Below the pieces are notes generated by a model. The model was not told the origin of the DNA. It did no database searches and saw nothing but the letters and a program-made list of their open reading frames with translations. The position numbers and the translations under genes were made by a program. From Cyclospora cayetanensis (lineage: Eukaryota > Apicomplexa > Conoidasida > Eucoccidiorida > Eimeriidae): DNA of 64,000 bases. The DNA is taken from NCBI RefSeq assembly GCF_002999335.1, contig NW_020312113.1:1-64000 (forward strand), given 5' to 3'. This document shows, piece by piece, positions 9,898-21,737 of this stretch. The stretch's first letter is position 1; each line of letters opens with the position of its first letter.

Positions 9898-12800
9898 GAG
9901 CGTCAGACTTCAGGGCGTACCCTAAGGCATGAGGAAGCCAAAGCCTCAAGGCCCCTCAGGAAACAACCCCTCTCGTACAACAAGCTGCTCGAGTATACAC
10001 ACAGCTGCGCTTCTGTGGTTTCGTCCTTGTGGGGAGTTAAGAACACCGCAAGAGCTTTTGGGAGAGGGGAGAATGAGAGAATTTAGGGTTATTGTGCTGC
10101 TGTAGCCGGCCCAATGTGGGTATCTTGCAGCTCCTGCCCCGTGCTGCTGCTGCTGCTGCTGCTGCGCAAGCCTATTAAACCTTTGAAACAAAAGCAGAAG
10201 GGAGCCAATGAGTTTAAGAGGAACAGGCGGGGGAGGAAAGAAGGCACAGGGGGCAAGGAGTGCGGTGGGTTTAAGGGTTTAGTGTGCAGTAACACAAACC
10301 ACCTGGTGGTACCCCCCGTCGCCGTGTGATGTTTGGGCCTCGCTCCAAACCTTTCGGCTGCTTTTCATACCCCTATTCTCGTTTTAAAATTAGCGCCAAT
10401 CAAAAAAATAATCTCCTCCGCCGTTTATACTTTGGCAGCCCTTACTCCCTCCACCGACACCACCCCCCCTCCAACGACCCCCAGCCCTGGGGGCCCCTGC
10501 CCCTACGGCGTAATGCCCCTTTGTACACTTGTTCGGCGCAATTATCCTAGTTTCCTAATCACGTGCAATAAATCAAAAATATAATTTAGGCAAGGGGGGC
10601 CTTAGCCTCTCTCCCTGTCAAGTATGGCGTACGGCGCAGTCGGCGCTGTGTGACACACGGGGAGGAAAATAGCGGGGCAGATCTACGGTTCGCCCCCTTC
10701 GAAAGTGCATATACTTTAAATTTAAAATATCCGTTGAAGTGATGCATAGGAATTGCGGGAAGGGAGCTTAGATCAACCCTCAGAATTGCTCAGATGAATG
10801 ACTGAAGTTTCTGAAAGGGATATTTGCGCCTTGGCAAAATATCCAGCTTCCGTTCCGTATACACCTAGTCAGTGATACGCTCTAGGCCTACAACTTCGCT
10901 ATACTTTTTTATTTACGTGTGGGGTCCGGCATCGCGGGCAATCATCCCACTTGGGTCGTCGTTGTAGTACTATGTGCAGTACTCATGTGCATGACACTTA
11001 GCTGGAGCTCGGGTTGTTTCAAGGATCTACGGTCCAAAGACAAATCGACCTCTTCTGAACCCAAGTTCCGTCAAAATTTGCTTAGAAAACACTTTCATTG
11101 GCCTGGTCTAGCGCCACTCAGCAGTGTTTTTCACTGACCGCAGAGCACGAGACAGATGATGCTGCCGCTGAGAACCGCCTTTCGTCCAACAAGCCCGATT
11201 GCTTTTCTTCTGCCGAATATATCTTCTATTATGTCTCTTTATATCTCTTTTACACTGTACAAGCAAGGCCGGCTGCAGGACCAGTGCTAAACTGTTCGCA
11301 AGTTTCACTCGATGCACTGATCACCCCGTGCTAGACCAATGATCATTGGAAGTCCACGGTCTTTCTCAAGCAGTGCTTCAAGTGTGTCCAAGATTCAACG
11401 CGGTTGTCTGTGAACCGAAATATGCTCACCCAGAGAACAAGTTCAGAATTATGAATGGGGAAACCGAAGTGTGTGAAGCGCGCGTGGCCAGCCTAGCGAA
11501 ACAGGAGCAGCTTTCATGGGCTAGAAAGCACAAAACTTACGGTAAATACTCATATTAAAACGCCTGTTGTTTCAATGTTCTCAGTCCTTTCAGCTCTAAC
11601 CCATGATGAGGACCAGCGGCCCGGCAAAAGTGGATGCCCTTAAGCGCTGCCCTGCCAATCCCGCATTGTAGCTCAAGATAACACCAAGCCCAGGCACAAA
11701 GACTATAGTATAGTAATACAAAACCCCTTATCCGTAACAAACTGAAATTGATGGCATAAAATTCGTCGTACCTACACTTTGCACACCCACCATACCTACA
11801 TGTCAGTGTGGTGGTATTCCTGATGTACTGGGCTAAGTTTCACTCAAACAGTTCACAGTAAATTATTGATATTTGGTTTAAAGTACTAGTAAATTGATTA
11901 TTTGGCTTGTCTGTGAGCGTGTCGTATTTGCTGCAGAGTATCACTACGTCGATGCATGAAGATGAAAAGCTGCGTGTGAGGTACCTACTATGTGCAGCCT
12001 GCAGTAAGTGCTAGGAAGGTTTGAAAGGTGTAGCCACGCGTACTCTAGTTTGCCCTCTTCCCTCATATCGGGACACTCAGGCCTGTGGGCAGGTAAAAGA
12101 GAAAGATCTTTGGAAAAACACTTAATAACTATTTGTTAAGTTTGCAGTGAGTCAGTAGCTTTGCGTCTCCCTACGAAGGCCCTAGATCTAGTGTTGCACG
12201 AGGACGCACCACCCAGTTCGATGCAGCTGTCCACAGCTCATTCAATGACTGTAAAAGAATCGGAAGATTGTAATTGTTTATCCGTAGGTAGGGGCTTCAA
12301 TTCAGTCTCGATAGAAAATAATAGAAAGTTATTCAATGTCTTTGTAAATCCCGTTTTTCCATGACGGCAGCTCTCTGAGATCCTGACACGAAGGAACAGG
12401 AGCAGCTGGGATACGTGCTGCTGTACTCTGTAAGCACTGCGAGCATTCACAGCTAGTTCCACAAGGCATCTACTCCACACGCGCACAACATTGCGTCTTC
12501 TTCTATCGAGCAAACAGCAGTCTACAATAAGTTAGGAATACGAAGAGCCAGACAAACGAGTCATTTTAAAAATTAACTCTTAGTTATGTGTAATCCGTGT
12601 AGCAGAATGTGTCCAATTGTTTGTTAGCCCACATGATCTTCCGCCCACCCGGACGACTTTAAAACACCCCCAGCGTTATCCATGCCTATACCGTAGGCTC
12701 TAGATATTATATGCAACTAGCTGTGAATGATTCAAGTACTTAGAGGTCGCACCTACACGCACTCCAGCTGACCCCTTTCAGTATGTTAGAACTCCTTGCA

Positions 12801-13727
12801 GGACAGCCGAATGGTGCCCGCCCTGTTGCCACCATTCCAGTATATCGAAGCCACGAAAAAGTGGAAGTGAGGCAAGCAAAGTAACATCAATTGAAAAAAA
12901 GGTATCAACGGGGAAAACACGCACTAGCCATCAACGAAAGAGGGATCAAACCAGCGCGACCGAGGAGGTGAGGTGGAGCACTGTCGTCAGAACCCTGAAA
13001 TATGTGAGCCTCTTGCTAGAAAAAACAGAAGGCTAGTAAAGTGCTCCTAGGACATCTAGATTCATCCTAGTCAAGCAGTGCTTCAGCGTCTCATGGAGCA
13101 TGTTTGCAGATGGACACAGGCGCTGCAAGGTGCACAACCAATGAAGACCACAATCATCCGCCTATGGAAGAAATAAAAGACAAAGTACCAGCGGGTGCTT
13201 GCACATTAGGCTAAGTGCAAAGAGCACTCTAGAAATGCTAATTGAAAGCTTTCCAAGCAGTAGCCGTAAGTGCAGGTGGCCATTGCAGCCAGAGCATAAC
13301 ACTGCGGAAGGATGATTGCCGGAGAAGGCAAGGGATAGGGCCCATGGCGACTCGCTGCTTTTGCCAACAAAAACCGCGAAATACCCCGCAGATAAGGAAA
13401 CCCTCGACTGCTTCTCTCTCAACGGCTCAGGTTGGCGCTCCCCCAACCATTTCACTAGAAGCTTCGTCTAGGCTGTCATCTGTGCTCACTAGACACACAG
13501 TCCAGCACTTTATTGCTTCAAGTGGTTCAGCCGTCCTCATAGGGGTTAATTGCCTGTGTGGCAAGGTTTGCGAATGACTGGCAGGGCTTTGAAACTTAAT
13601 TGGGAAGGCAATACTGCTAGGACTAAGCTCTAACTTTTAAGGAAGCATCTAGAGTATTATTGAGCAGTGATTCGTGAGCGAATGGACCTAGCCACCTGGA
13701 CCCAGAAAGTTTGGTGCAGTTGTCTTC
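9898..13727. other. gene-poor A+T-richer region, nothing firmly identified
   Basis: Only short, non-protein-like frames occur on both strands. Around 10079 and 10266-10280 there are isolated TTTAGGG-like heptamers (telomere-type), but no array. CAG runs stop after about 10165, marking the change from repeat-rich to repeat-poor sequence. Old transposon material is likely given the next two features, but no motif could be named here. Confidence 0.5.
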
Positions 13728-14137
13728 TTATGCATCTTGTAAAGCCTGCTGATCCACCAGGACCAAGTCTCCGTACTCGAAACACATAACTGAATGCCGC
13801 TTCATAAATTCATGGTAGTCCTTTTCGAGCTTTTTGCACATACGCTCGGATACACTAGCCAGCTGTTCTCTGAATCCCTCTGCCTCTATGGGTGGCAGCT
13901 GACAGCTGAACGCGAAGTTCAGGCCTGGAACGGAGAGGGGCTCCCCAGCGTAGACCAGTGCTGGGGCAGAGCAACGCGTAGACGAGCGTATCTTTGTATT
14001 GTGAACCAGTTCACCAAAAGGAAGAATCTCATGGTAAGACATTGCGCATTTTTAGCATGTACTCGCAAATACTGCGGGAGAATGTGGTTGGTGCGCTCTT
14101 TTTGTCTATGTGCATCAGGATGGTTCGCAAGAGTCAT
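13728..14137 (-). pseudogene. degraded Ty3/gypsy-type integrase fragment
   Basis: The minus strand codes in two overlapping frames for consecutive pieces of a Ty3/gypsy integrase C-terminal region. The first (from 14137) holds HPDAHRQKERTNHILPQYLR, matching the family pattern HPQTDGQTERVNxxLEQYLR including the catalytic Glu. The second (14042-13728) continues with ILPFGELVHNTKIRSSTRCS, matching LPxAEFAYNxxxHSSTxxSP, then LVYAGEP, and ends with an FEYGDLVLV motif. A frameshift and a short deletion separate the two, so the element is dead. Upstream on the same strand is a protease fragment. Confidence 0.72.
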
Positions 14138-14815
14138 GTGAAGGTCAACTGGCAGGCGAGTAACTAGGTACGTCCAAAAACATTCTCTATATCGTTATCC
14201 GTGGAGACCCTCATGAATAATGTGTTAAGCATCAGCTGTTATTAGCTCAAGTATCAGTTGATCACTTTGCTGAGCCGTGACAGCTGGAGCAAAGGGAAAA
14301 TGGGCTTGCAATCCAGACTCTAAATTTCGGTAGTCTAACAATAACAATCACAGCCAGGGCAAGATAAATCATTTAAAGAAAAAAAAGCGTTGTAATGAGT
14401 GCGTTTAGGATAATTCCACGACTTCAGCTGCTGACAATTTCTACACGAAATTCCTTCGCAGCGTGGTGCATGAGGACTCACGGTTTAGCTCAAAACGTGC
14501 TTTGGCAGTTTGGCAAGCTTTTATATGATATTTGCCTCCTCTTGCTGTTCCTCAGCTGAGACGCTCATTGAATTTCCAAGGAGGGATCACTTGCAGAGCC
14601 AGTAAGACGGGTTGCGAGATCAGAACCGTTTTCTCGTACGGCACTGCTGAGCCGCCAGCACAATGAATAAGCCTCAACTTGCTCAAGCCCTGGCTATGCC
14701 TTTTTCACATAGGTGTAATGAGCACTGTTGAGCATACCAGGATGTGCTTTTCCCTAGCTCATCCCAAGACACTACCCTCCTGAGCCAGCAGCTGTGGACG
14801 CATGCGAGCCCTCTA

Positions 14816-15229
14816 TTAGGCCGCCCATTTAATAGCTAGTATGAACCCACGCACATAGATCCAACAGACTTCAGCGACCATGCTAATGAGACCCAGTTCT
14901 AATGTGAAAGGGCATATCTGCGCTACCGCCTTGTCGATCCTTGCGTGCTGCCACCTGGCAGTAAACCTGAGTCTTAGGAACTCTTCTACCGAGTGAACAG
15001 CCAGATTGTACTTCTGCGCCGTCTTCTCGTGTAAAATGTCCAGTTCACATCCAGCGTCAAGTATCGCCCGCATTTCTTGACCCTTAAGGGAACATACCAG
15101 CGCAAAATTGACCCGTGGTGGGACCCAACTTGCCCGATCCTTTGTAGGCTTTCTTCTCTGAGCCGCGGCATGCGTCGGGAAAATTCGGTTTTCCTGATGT
15201 GCCTTCTTTGCTTGCCAAGCAGCCGGCAT
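14816..15229 (-). pseudogene. retrotransposon aspartic-protease fragment
   Basis: A 137-codon minus-strand frame has, in its middle, the stretch VNFALVCSLKGQEMRAILDA-GCELDILHEKTAQKY. This fits the retropepsin-like domain of Ty3/gypsy Gag-Pol (strand, ALIDSGA motif, then SEKxAxKL). The active-site triad reads Asp-Ala-Gly rather than Asp-Ser/Thr-Gly. The fragment precedes the integrase piece in the expected protease-to-integrase order. Only about 0.7 kb separates them, far too little for reverse transcriptase and RNase H, so the middle of pol has been lost. No long terminal repeats were recognised. Confidence 0.55.
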
Positions 15230-16328
15230 TTTCTGAGTCCGTTTCGACTTTTAATGCTCTTTGGCGTTGTGCATCCTCGTGTAGTTCTAAACTATTTGAT
15301 ATTCTCTGTGATAGCAGGAGCTAACGCGCTGTTGAGGGCAATACCATCCAAAAATTGTAGGAACAGCTGACATCGCAGTGCATACTCTGCATACGGATGA
15401 GGGGGTAACAGCCGCATCGAATTGTGTGGCACTATCAGCTGTACTGCTCTATGCAACGTCTCTGTAAGGAGACACTTTGGTCCAGACTCAATACAAACCC
15501 CAAGGAAGTCATTGAGTGTTTCTCAAACACAACCTTTTTTTTTCTCATGCCCATGAACTTCAGAATTCTGACGCCAAGAAAGAGGGACAGCTAGGGTGAG
15601 CGTTGCTGCACCTTCTACGCTTTCCAAACACTCTTAGCTAGGTCCAGATGGCATCTAACTCACATGTGCATAACACGGGCTTCAAATAATACTCTACGGT
15701 AATTTAGCGATACGATGAACCAATTCGATTCGTCAATTCGTGACTAATTTAGCAGTAAATGTAACTGGCGTAGGGAATCACGGTGGAGTGCAGCTCAGCC
15801 AGTCACTACACACGGCTTGGATTTGCATTGAGCTAGTTTGCAACAAGTAACAAATGAGAACGATAATCGCATATTCTTGAATTCCACCAACTTAAAGTTT
15901 GAACACAGCTAAGGTAGCATAGAGTATCAAAGGGTTGCTTATTTGGTACGACATCACTCTGAAACCACTCAGGTAGCATGTAGCTGCAGAGTCATCTGCT
16001 CTATCTTCCAGTTTATTGGGAAAATAAGCATTAGATTTTGAGCTTAATACAGACAGTAAAACACGATGTATGCACTTGAGCCAAAATGTAGCATATGCAA
16101 GGAGGCAAACCCCACAATATCCCTTTCACGGGACCCCAGGTAAGCAACGGGGAAGGGGGGGATCTGGCTTCCCACAGTAGTAGGACTTGATCGAAATATA
16201 GAAATAAGTGTACTTTTGCTGAAAGTATTGTTGATGTTTCTCGTCGCTAAAAGGTATGAAGGCATTACTTCACGCGACTCCCTTGCTTGGATCCGTTGCG
16301 TACTTGCAAGGCACTCAGGAAGGCAGAT
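15230..16328. other. A+T-rich intergenic region
   Basis: No credible coding frame, repeat or structured RNA seen. It should contain the promoter of the HAD hydrolase gene on the + strand. Confidence 0.5.
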
Positions 16329-19093
16329 ATGGTGAAGGCGGCGAATGCATTAGTGCTTGCCTTAATTCTGAAGTTTCATGCGTCATGTATTGGATTAGCG
16401 AATGCAGATGTCGTAGGGGTAGGCCCCAATGAGGTGGCATTTTTGCACCAGGCCCATGAGTATCCCTCCCACCCTCAAGAAGGCGCGCCTCTATGGACAG
16501 CTAAAGTGGGTGTCGCACACGCAGGCAGGGGAGATTCCCCTCTTGTAGGCGTGAATAGATCTTCTCCAGCTGTACAGACGCCTCCCGAGGACCTCATGGC
16601 TTCTCTAGAGTCCCACTCACCTCCCGAGGGAGCTTCCTCCCTTCCTGAGAGCTCTTTTGCGCGTCCGTCAGACTGCGCGAAAGGGGAGTGCCACCCGTTG
16701 GCAGCAGCCAAGAGCGTCTCCCAAACAACACTGGGAGAGCTTCGGGGCATCTGGCCGCATATTCTGCTCGTTGCCGTTGATATCGATGGTACTGTGATCC
16801 TTGGGAAGCTGCCGCAGGAGATTTCCAGGGATTCTTTCGACCCCCACAATGTGCTTTTTTCCGCGACGTTCCCGCCTCCCCCCGGCACTGCCATTCCTCC
16901 TTGTGGAGACAGCACGGAGGCCCTCTTGAAGGCCAGCCGCACTCTGGGCCGTGAAGGAGACCCTGAAGGCTTCGCAGCAGCAGAAAAAGCCGCACTAAAG
17001 GCGTATTCAGAGGGCTACAAGGCTGTTCTGTCCAGTTATCCCTCGCTGGCAGCAGGCCTCCCACTGCAGGAAGCGGAGATGCATCAGTTGCTGGATGAAC
17101 TGGATGCCTATGAACGACGGATGGCCTCAACTGAGAATACGAGAAAGATCCTCAAAGGACTCCACTTTAGTAAGCAAGAACAGAGAGCGAAGGGTAGATA
17201 CGGCTAGCAACGAATATAGGCTCACATCATCGGTCGCATGCGTAACGGAAAGCTTCTTCGAGCGATGGGAAGACTTTTGTCCAGACACGCAACACGCGCC
17301 GGACCGTACAGCTCGCCGATCTCCCACTTCCGCTAGACTTTCAGGGAGCCTCCCAAACGCTTTTGGCTGCGTCTGTGTTCTTAGGAGACATTGACAGATT
17401 TGCAAACTCTGCAGAAAGTCTCTTGCAGGTCCACAGGCCTGCGGCCCCAGAAGTACGCAGGCATTTTCATGGCTGCTCGGCAACCCCCTCCCTCTCCCCC
17501 TTTTCTCCCCCGCCCCTGCCACTTTCTCTTCTTCTTCTTCTTCCTTTTTTTCCCGGGCAGACTGCTTTCTTGTTTATGGTTTCACGTTCCTAACCCGTCC
17601 GTGCGCCCTTCTTTCCTTGGGCATCGTATTCGTGTCTTTTTTTCCTTCTGTGTCTGTCCCTTGCACCTCCATTCGTCTCGTGCAGACTCCCTCTCCCCTT
17701 TCTCTGCCTGCCTGTCCTTGCGTTGCTGGTCCAGACTATACTACAGCTGATGGCAAAGGGCATTCCCGTGGCATTCATTTCGTTGGCTTGGAGCCGCCGC
17801 CTCGTCTTTCAAGCGCTCAGGCGGATCCTCAGGAACGCTCTGCGCAAAGCCGCACCAGCAACGGCCATCTCAGCTCCCTTCAACTACGTGGCCTTTGCAG
17901 ACGCTACGGACCTGCTGGCGCAGCAGAGCGTTCCCAAGGATTTGGCTGCGTCTACAATGGCCATGCTGGCAGCGGAGGGAGACGACCTTCTCCCAGATAT
18001 GCCTCTGCTGGCTGTGGATGCAAATGAACTTCAATTTGATGCAGACGGCGTGTCCACGGGTGCGCGTAGGATTATTTAGAGCTCTAGATCTACGGTTGAG
18101 GGCATGTGGCCTATGGCTTGAGTAGGGAAGCGGGATCCATAGTGTATGCCCACACTGCGTGCCTGCTGCAAATTCCCCATTCTCACGGGACGGCCCGGCT
18201 GCGAAAATGGGGGAAGGCGAGGAAGGAAGTAAGGCGTACGCTTGTGTGCAGCACGTCTGGTGCATGCGGTTTGGTGGGTGGTGCTCTCTGCGCAGGAGAG
18301 CTGATTCAGCGAGTTGTCGCCTTTTCTGATAAGCGCCGGGCCCTCCTAGAGCGACGGGCATGGGCGTTCATTACTAGGAAGGAGCTGCAACAGCGACGGA
18401 GTGCTCATCACAGAACTGCCCCTGCTGATGGCGATGGGGAGACAGGATCCGCTAATGTGCCCCTAAACCCCAAGGAGGCAACTCCGCAGCTGACTGTCTT
18501 CATCGGCGACTCGTGAGAGCGGCCATCACCAGCCACTGCGCTTCCCTTCCTGAGAATTTCTGTTGCTGCTGGTATCTTGCTATCGACCCTGCTGCTGCCT
18601 CTACATGCGTCTCGTATGGAATGCAGGGACGGCGATATGGCAGGCTTCTTATCTGCAGACATACCGATCTCCCTCGGCGTGCTCTCCATTAAGGTGTGGA
18701 TTGTTGCCCTTGTTGCCCTCCGTTGCGTGAACGAGCGAGCTGCTTTTTGGGGCGGATTAGGGGGGAGGTTGGTTCAGTCTGGTGTCGTCTTGCTGGGGGT
18801 GTCGCTGCTGATTTGCTCAGGCGGACAGTGTGCAGTTCTTGCCGCTCAAGCAGCTGCTGAGATGCTTGGAAAAAGGGGGCCACCCTGAGGCTCCATCTGA
18901 GGCGCCCGTAGGAGTTCCCTCTAGTACGACATTGCACCTTTTGGGGGAGTGTGCGGCTCTCAAGACCGAGAAGGCGGGAAGGAGTGGCAAACCGAAGGTG
19001 ATTTTTGAAGCGGAAAGCTGGCAGGAGATTTACGCTTTGTTCTTTGGGAAATGGCCCTCGGAGGAGTCCCTTATTGAATCTCCTCCGAGCTAA
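16329..19093 (+). CDS. secreted HAD-superfamily hydrolase (Cof-like arrangement)
   Basis: Six exons: 16329-17169, about 17253-17428, 17735-18059, 18296-18512, 18627-18693 and 18836-19093 (about 627 aa). The N-terminus (ATG 16329) has a signal-peptide-like core, ANALVLALILKFHASCIGLA. HAD motif I is LLVAVDIDGTVIL (Asp151, Asp153). Motif II is probably KGIPVAFIS (Ser about 355). Motif IV is rebuilt by splicing exons 4 and 5: VFIGDS joins DGDMAGFLSADIPISLG (acidic residues near 519-523). HADs mostly hydrolyse phosphate esters with motif I Asp as nucleophile. Wide spacing between motifs I and II reflects a Ser/Pro-rich and helical insertion. The start of exon 2 is uncertain (17253 or 17337 both keep phase) and so is the start of exon 6. 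The signal peptide suggests secretion, or apicoplast targeting if bipartite; the substrate is unknown. Confidence 0.75.
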
Positions 19094-19414
19094 CGTGAAC
19101 TCGTTCCCATACGGGACTCCCTAAACGCTTACCACCCAAAAGGTGGGATTTATATTTCTCAAGTTGCGTTCATCGTGGAACGCCCGAGAGGAGCCTTTCT
19201 CCTCCTAAGGCCCCCGCGCCCCCCTTCCTCCCCTCGAGAGGCTTTGTGTGTGGGGGGGGCTGTGCCGTGTAATTTCTAGGGCTTGCCGGTGTCCTACAGG
19301 AAATTTTATAAGTACTCTGTGTAAAAGTTGAACGCGAACGTCCTAGTCCTTATAGGGGATCTTTGTAGGCTGCGGGCGAGGAGTTTCTGCCATGCCGCCA
19401 AATCCTCTGAAGTG
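19094..19414. other. short intergenic region between convergent genes
   Basis: Nothing recognised. It contains G- and C-rich tracts around 19211-19260 and should hold both 3' UTRs. Confidence 0.5.
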
Positions 19415-21035
19415 TCATGGGAGCCTGCTCTGCTCTAGATGCGTGAGGTGAACGGCGGTTCTAGAGGCCACGATGCGAATAAATCGTGGGTTGGGAGGAA
19501 TCGTGTATGTTGAACGCCAAGCTCTACTACGCCCCAATCCCAGTCGGGCGTTTTTTTGTGAACTTCCAAAAATATCAACGATTGCAGTGTTCGGCCCACG
19601 TGAAACCTCTTGACACCCGAACCAACTGGTGAGTCCCATTTTACACCACTCAGGAAGGCCCTTGATCCACGCTCTACAAGCGCTGGCCGTTGGAATTTCC
19701 ATAACTGCGCAACAGCGCAGGACCCTGCGGTGCGACTTAGACTCAGAGGGGGCGCTCAACGCTAGTCCTCGCCACGTAGGGTGCCTCGGACGAGCCCTGC
19801 ATGCGGCCAGGAGGACACCCTGAGATGGCTGGTGAACGGCCTCGAGGAATCTGGCTTCTTAGCATATTCGCATAGAAACTCTAAAAGTAAAACACACATA
19901 CACACACATACACACATATACACAAACGCAGGACTCCATGCCCTACATTTTGGAGGAACAGACTGTTGTTCATCATGGCCAAGGCCCGAGTTGTCAAGAA
20001 GTCTGCAATCCTAGGGTCCCGTGCTGAACCACCTATTTCACGAAAAGGGCTTACGAGTGCAAAAACGAAGAACTGGTCTTCTGTGAGGTCTGGGGGCTTG
20101 CCATCGGGGGCCCCCCGCGTGCGACTGGGGTGCATGACCCTAGGCCCTCCTGCAGCGAGGAGGCGCTGAGGAACCCCCAGGACTGTATCTAGCGGTCCTG
20201 TGAAGTAAAAGTCCAGCATCTGAGAAAAGAGAGCCCTCTCCATTTCTGCTGTTGATTTGGCAGCAGGAGTGGGGCTGGCAGCGCCTGCCGGAGCGGCGGG
20301 AACCTGCCTGGCTGCGTGCAGAAAAATCGGGGAACGCGATAAGCGTGTTAGAAGAGACCCCAAGGGCTTGCGGCTAGCGCGGCATACGGGAGTCTCTTCT
20401 CTCCTCCGCGGCTCTTCTCGCCTCTCTCGACTCCCCGAAAATATCTGCTGCAATTCCTGGCGCAGCTCGGGTGCAGACAGCGGAAGCCAAGCTTCGCGCG
20501 AATTCTGCCAGCGCGAGCCACCCCTCCGGCAGCTAAGCTTGGAGGCCTCGCTCGATGCGCATGGGGAAGTTGCTGCACCGCAGAGGTTGCCTGTACCGGG
20601 AGAGAGCCTGGAAGAGCCTTCGGAGGGTGGACTCCTTACGGTCTGGATGCGCTTGGAATCTCGCTGGAAACCCTCAAGAAGCCTCGATGCGATGACAGCG
20701 CGTTTGGCCTCCTCGTTATCAACGGCTCCTTTCAGCGGCGTTGCTGCGGCTGACTGCGATGCCGTGTCGAGTGTAGCGACACCAGGAGGGACCGGGCGCT
20801 GCTGGGGAGGCTCTTGTTGCGCTGCATCGCCAGCAGCTGACCCAGAGTCTTTTTGGACGTTCCATGGATTCAGAGACTTCCAAATACTGAGTTTCCTCCG
20901 CTGGTTAATGTTGTAGCAAGGCCGGGTGCCCCCCGTTGCCGCAGAGGAGCAAGCAATAGCGGCATCAATGCTCCCGCCTGATCGAACTTCAAGTCCAGGC
21001 TTTAAAATTCCTGTAAAAAGAGCCTTCGCCGCCAT
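19415..21035 (-). CDS. hypothetical protein, two exons, 497 aa
   Basis: Exons 21035-19947 and 19819-19415 join in phase 0. The 126-base intron carries a CACATA microsatellite. The first ATG in frame gives MAAKALFTGILKPGLEVRSG; an upstream exon is possible because the frame stays open to 21143. The N-terminal third is Ser/Pro/Ala-rich and basic (RRKLSIWKSLNPWNVQ). A more conserved-looking helical part follows (EMERALFSQMLDFYFTGPLD, TEDQFFVFALVSPFREIGG, FLTTRALAMMNN). Exon 2 includes AWIKGLPEWCKMGLTSW and a basic end. No domain recognised. The basic, hydroxylated N-terminus would fit mitochondrial import, but this is only a guess. Confidence 0.6.
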
Positions 21036-21737
21036 GGGGGCCTCGATTTCCACGAATCGGGAGCGCAGTGAGGGGGGGAAAACGCGGGACGGCAGTGCCC
21101 GAGGAAGCCTGGGCCCCCCTTCAGCCCCCGAGCAATGAAGCACTCAAATGACGTATAACGTGCTAAAAACTGAAAGCACTCAGGGGAAAAAGAAAAATAA
21201 TTGCATGCAGGCCATTTCGGGGCTGTTCTCGGGGGCCCTTCGGGATTCCAGGAAGGCCCACCACGCCTGAGAGCGGGGGGCCCTCCTTCCCGCCTGCCCT
21301 TCTCTGGCAGGATGCGGGTCCCTTTCCTGGAGAATGCGACAATTGCATGGGAAATAACGTGCCAGTAATTGCGTTAGTTTGCGGGTTTCATCGTGCTTAA
21401 GACTCCGGGAGGCAGAAAAACGTGAGGAGACACAGGCCACCATTGGAAGAGCAACGGCCTCTTGAGAGGCCCCAGTAGGAAGGAGGGAAGGCTTCTGGAG
21501 TTCCCTCCCCTTTCTGCTGTCGCTGTCTCTCAGAGTCTGCTTGAATTTCGGTCAGGCGGCCTGCTGAGAAGGGGCAGGCCTTTCGCCTCTTTGATTTTCT
21601 AGGGTGCTGCGGCAAGCGCGCATTTTTGCGCCTTGCAGAGGGGTTGCCGCAGTCACCGCCACACACACGCGCTTACGGAAGCTGTGCCTGCCTGCTGCCG
21701 CTGTTGCTCTGCTCTGGAGGCTGCCTGAGCTGCTGCA
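21036..21737. other. intergenic region between divergent genes
   Basis: About 700 bases lie between the ATG at 21035 (minus) and the ATG at 21738 (plus). Frames here are G/A-rich and not protein-like. This is the likely shared promoter region; no particular element could be identified. Confidence 0.5.

Noticed and set aside
10075..10300. TTTAGGG/TTTAAGGG motifs as a possible internal telomere array
   Set aside because: Only isolated heptamers are present, with no tandem array.
17391..17480. A TGLRPQKYAGIF-like stretch suggesting a HAD motif II
   Set aside because: It is in a different frame from the exon before and after. The in-phase splice 17428/17735 gives a better motif (KGIPVAFIS).
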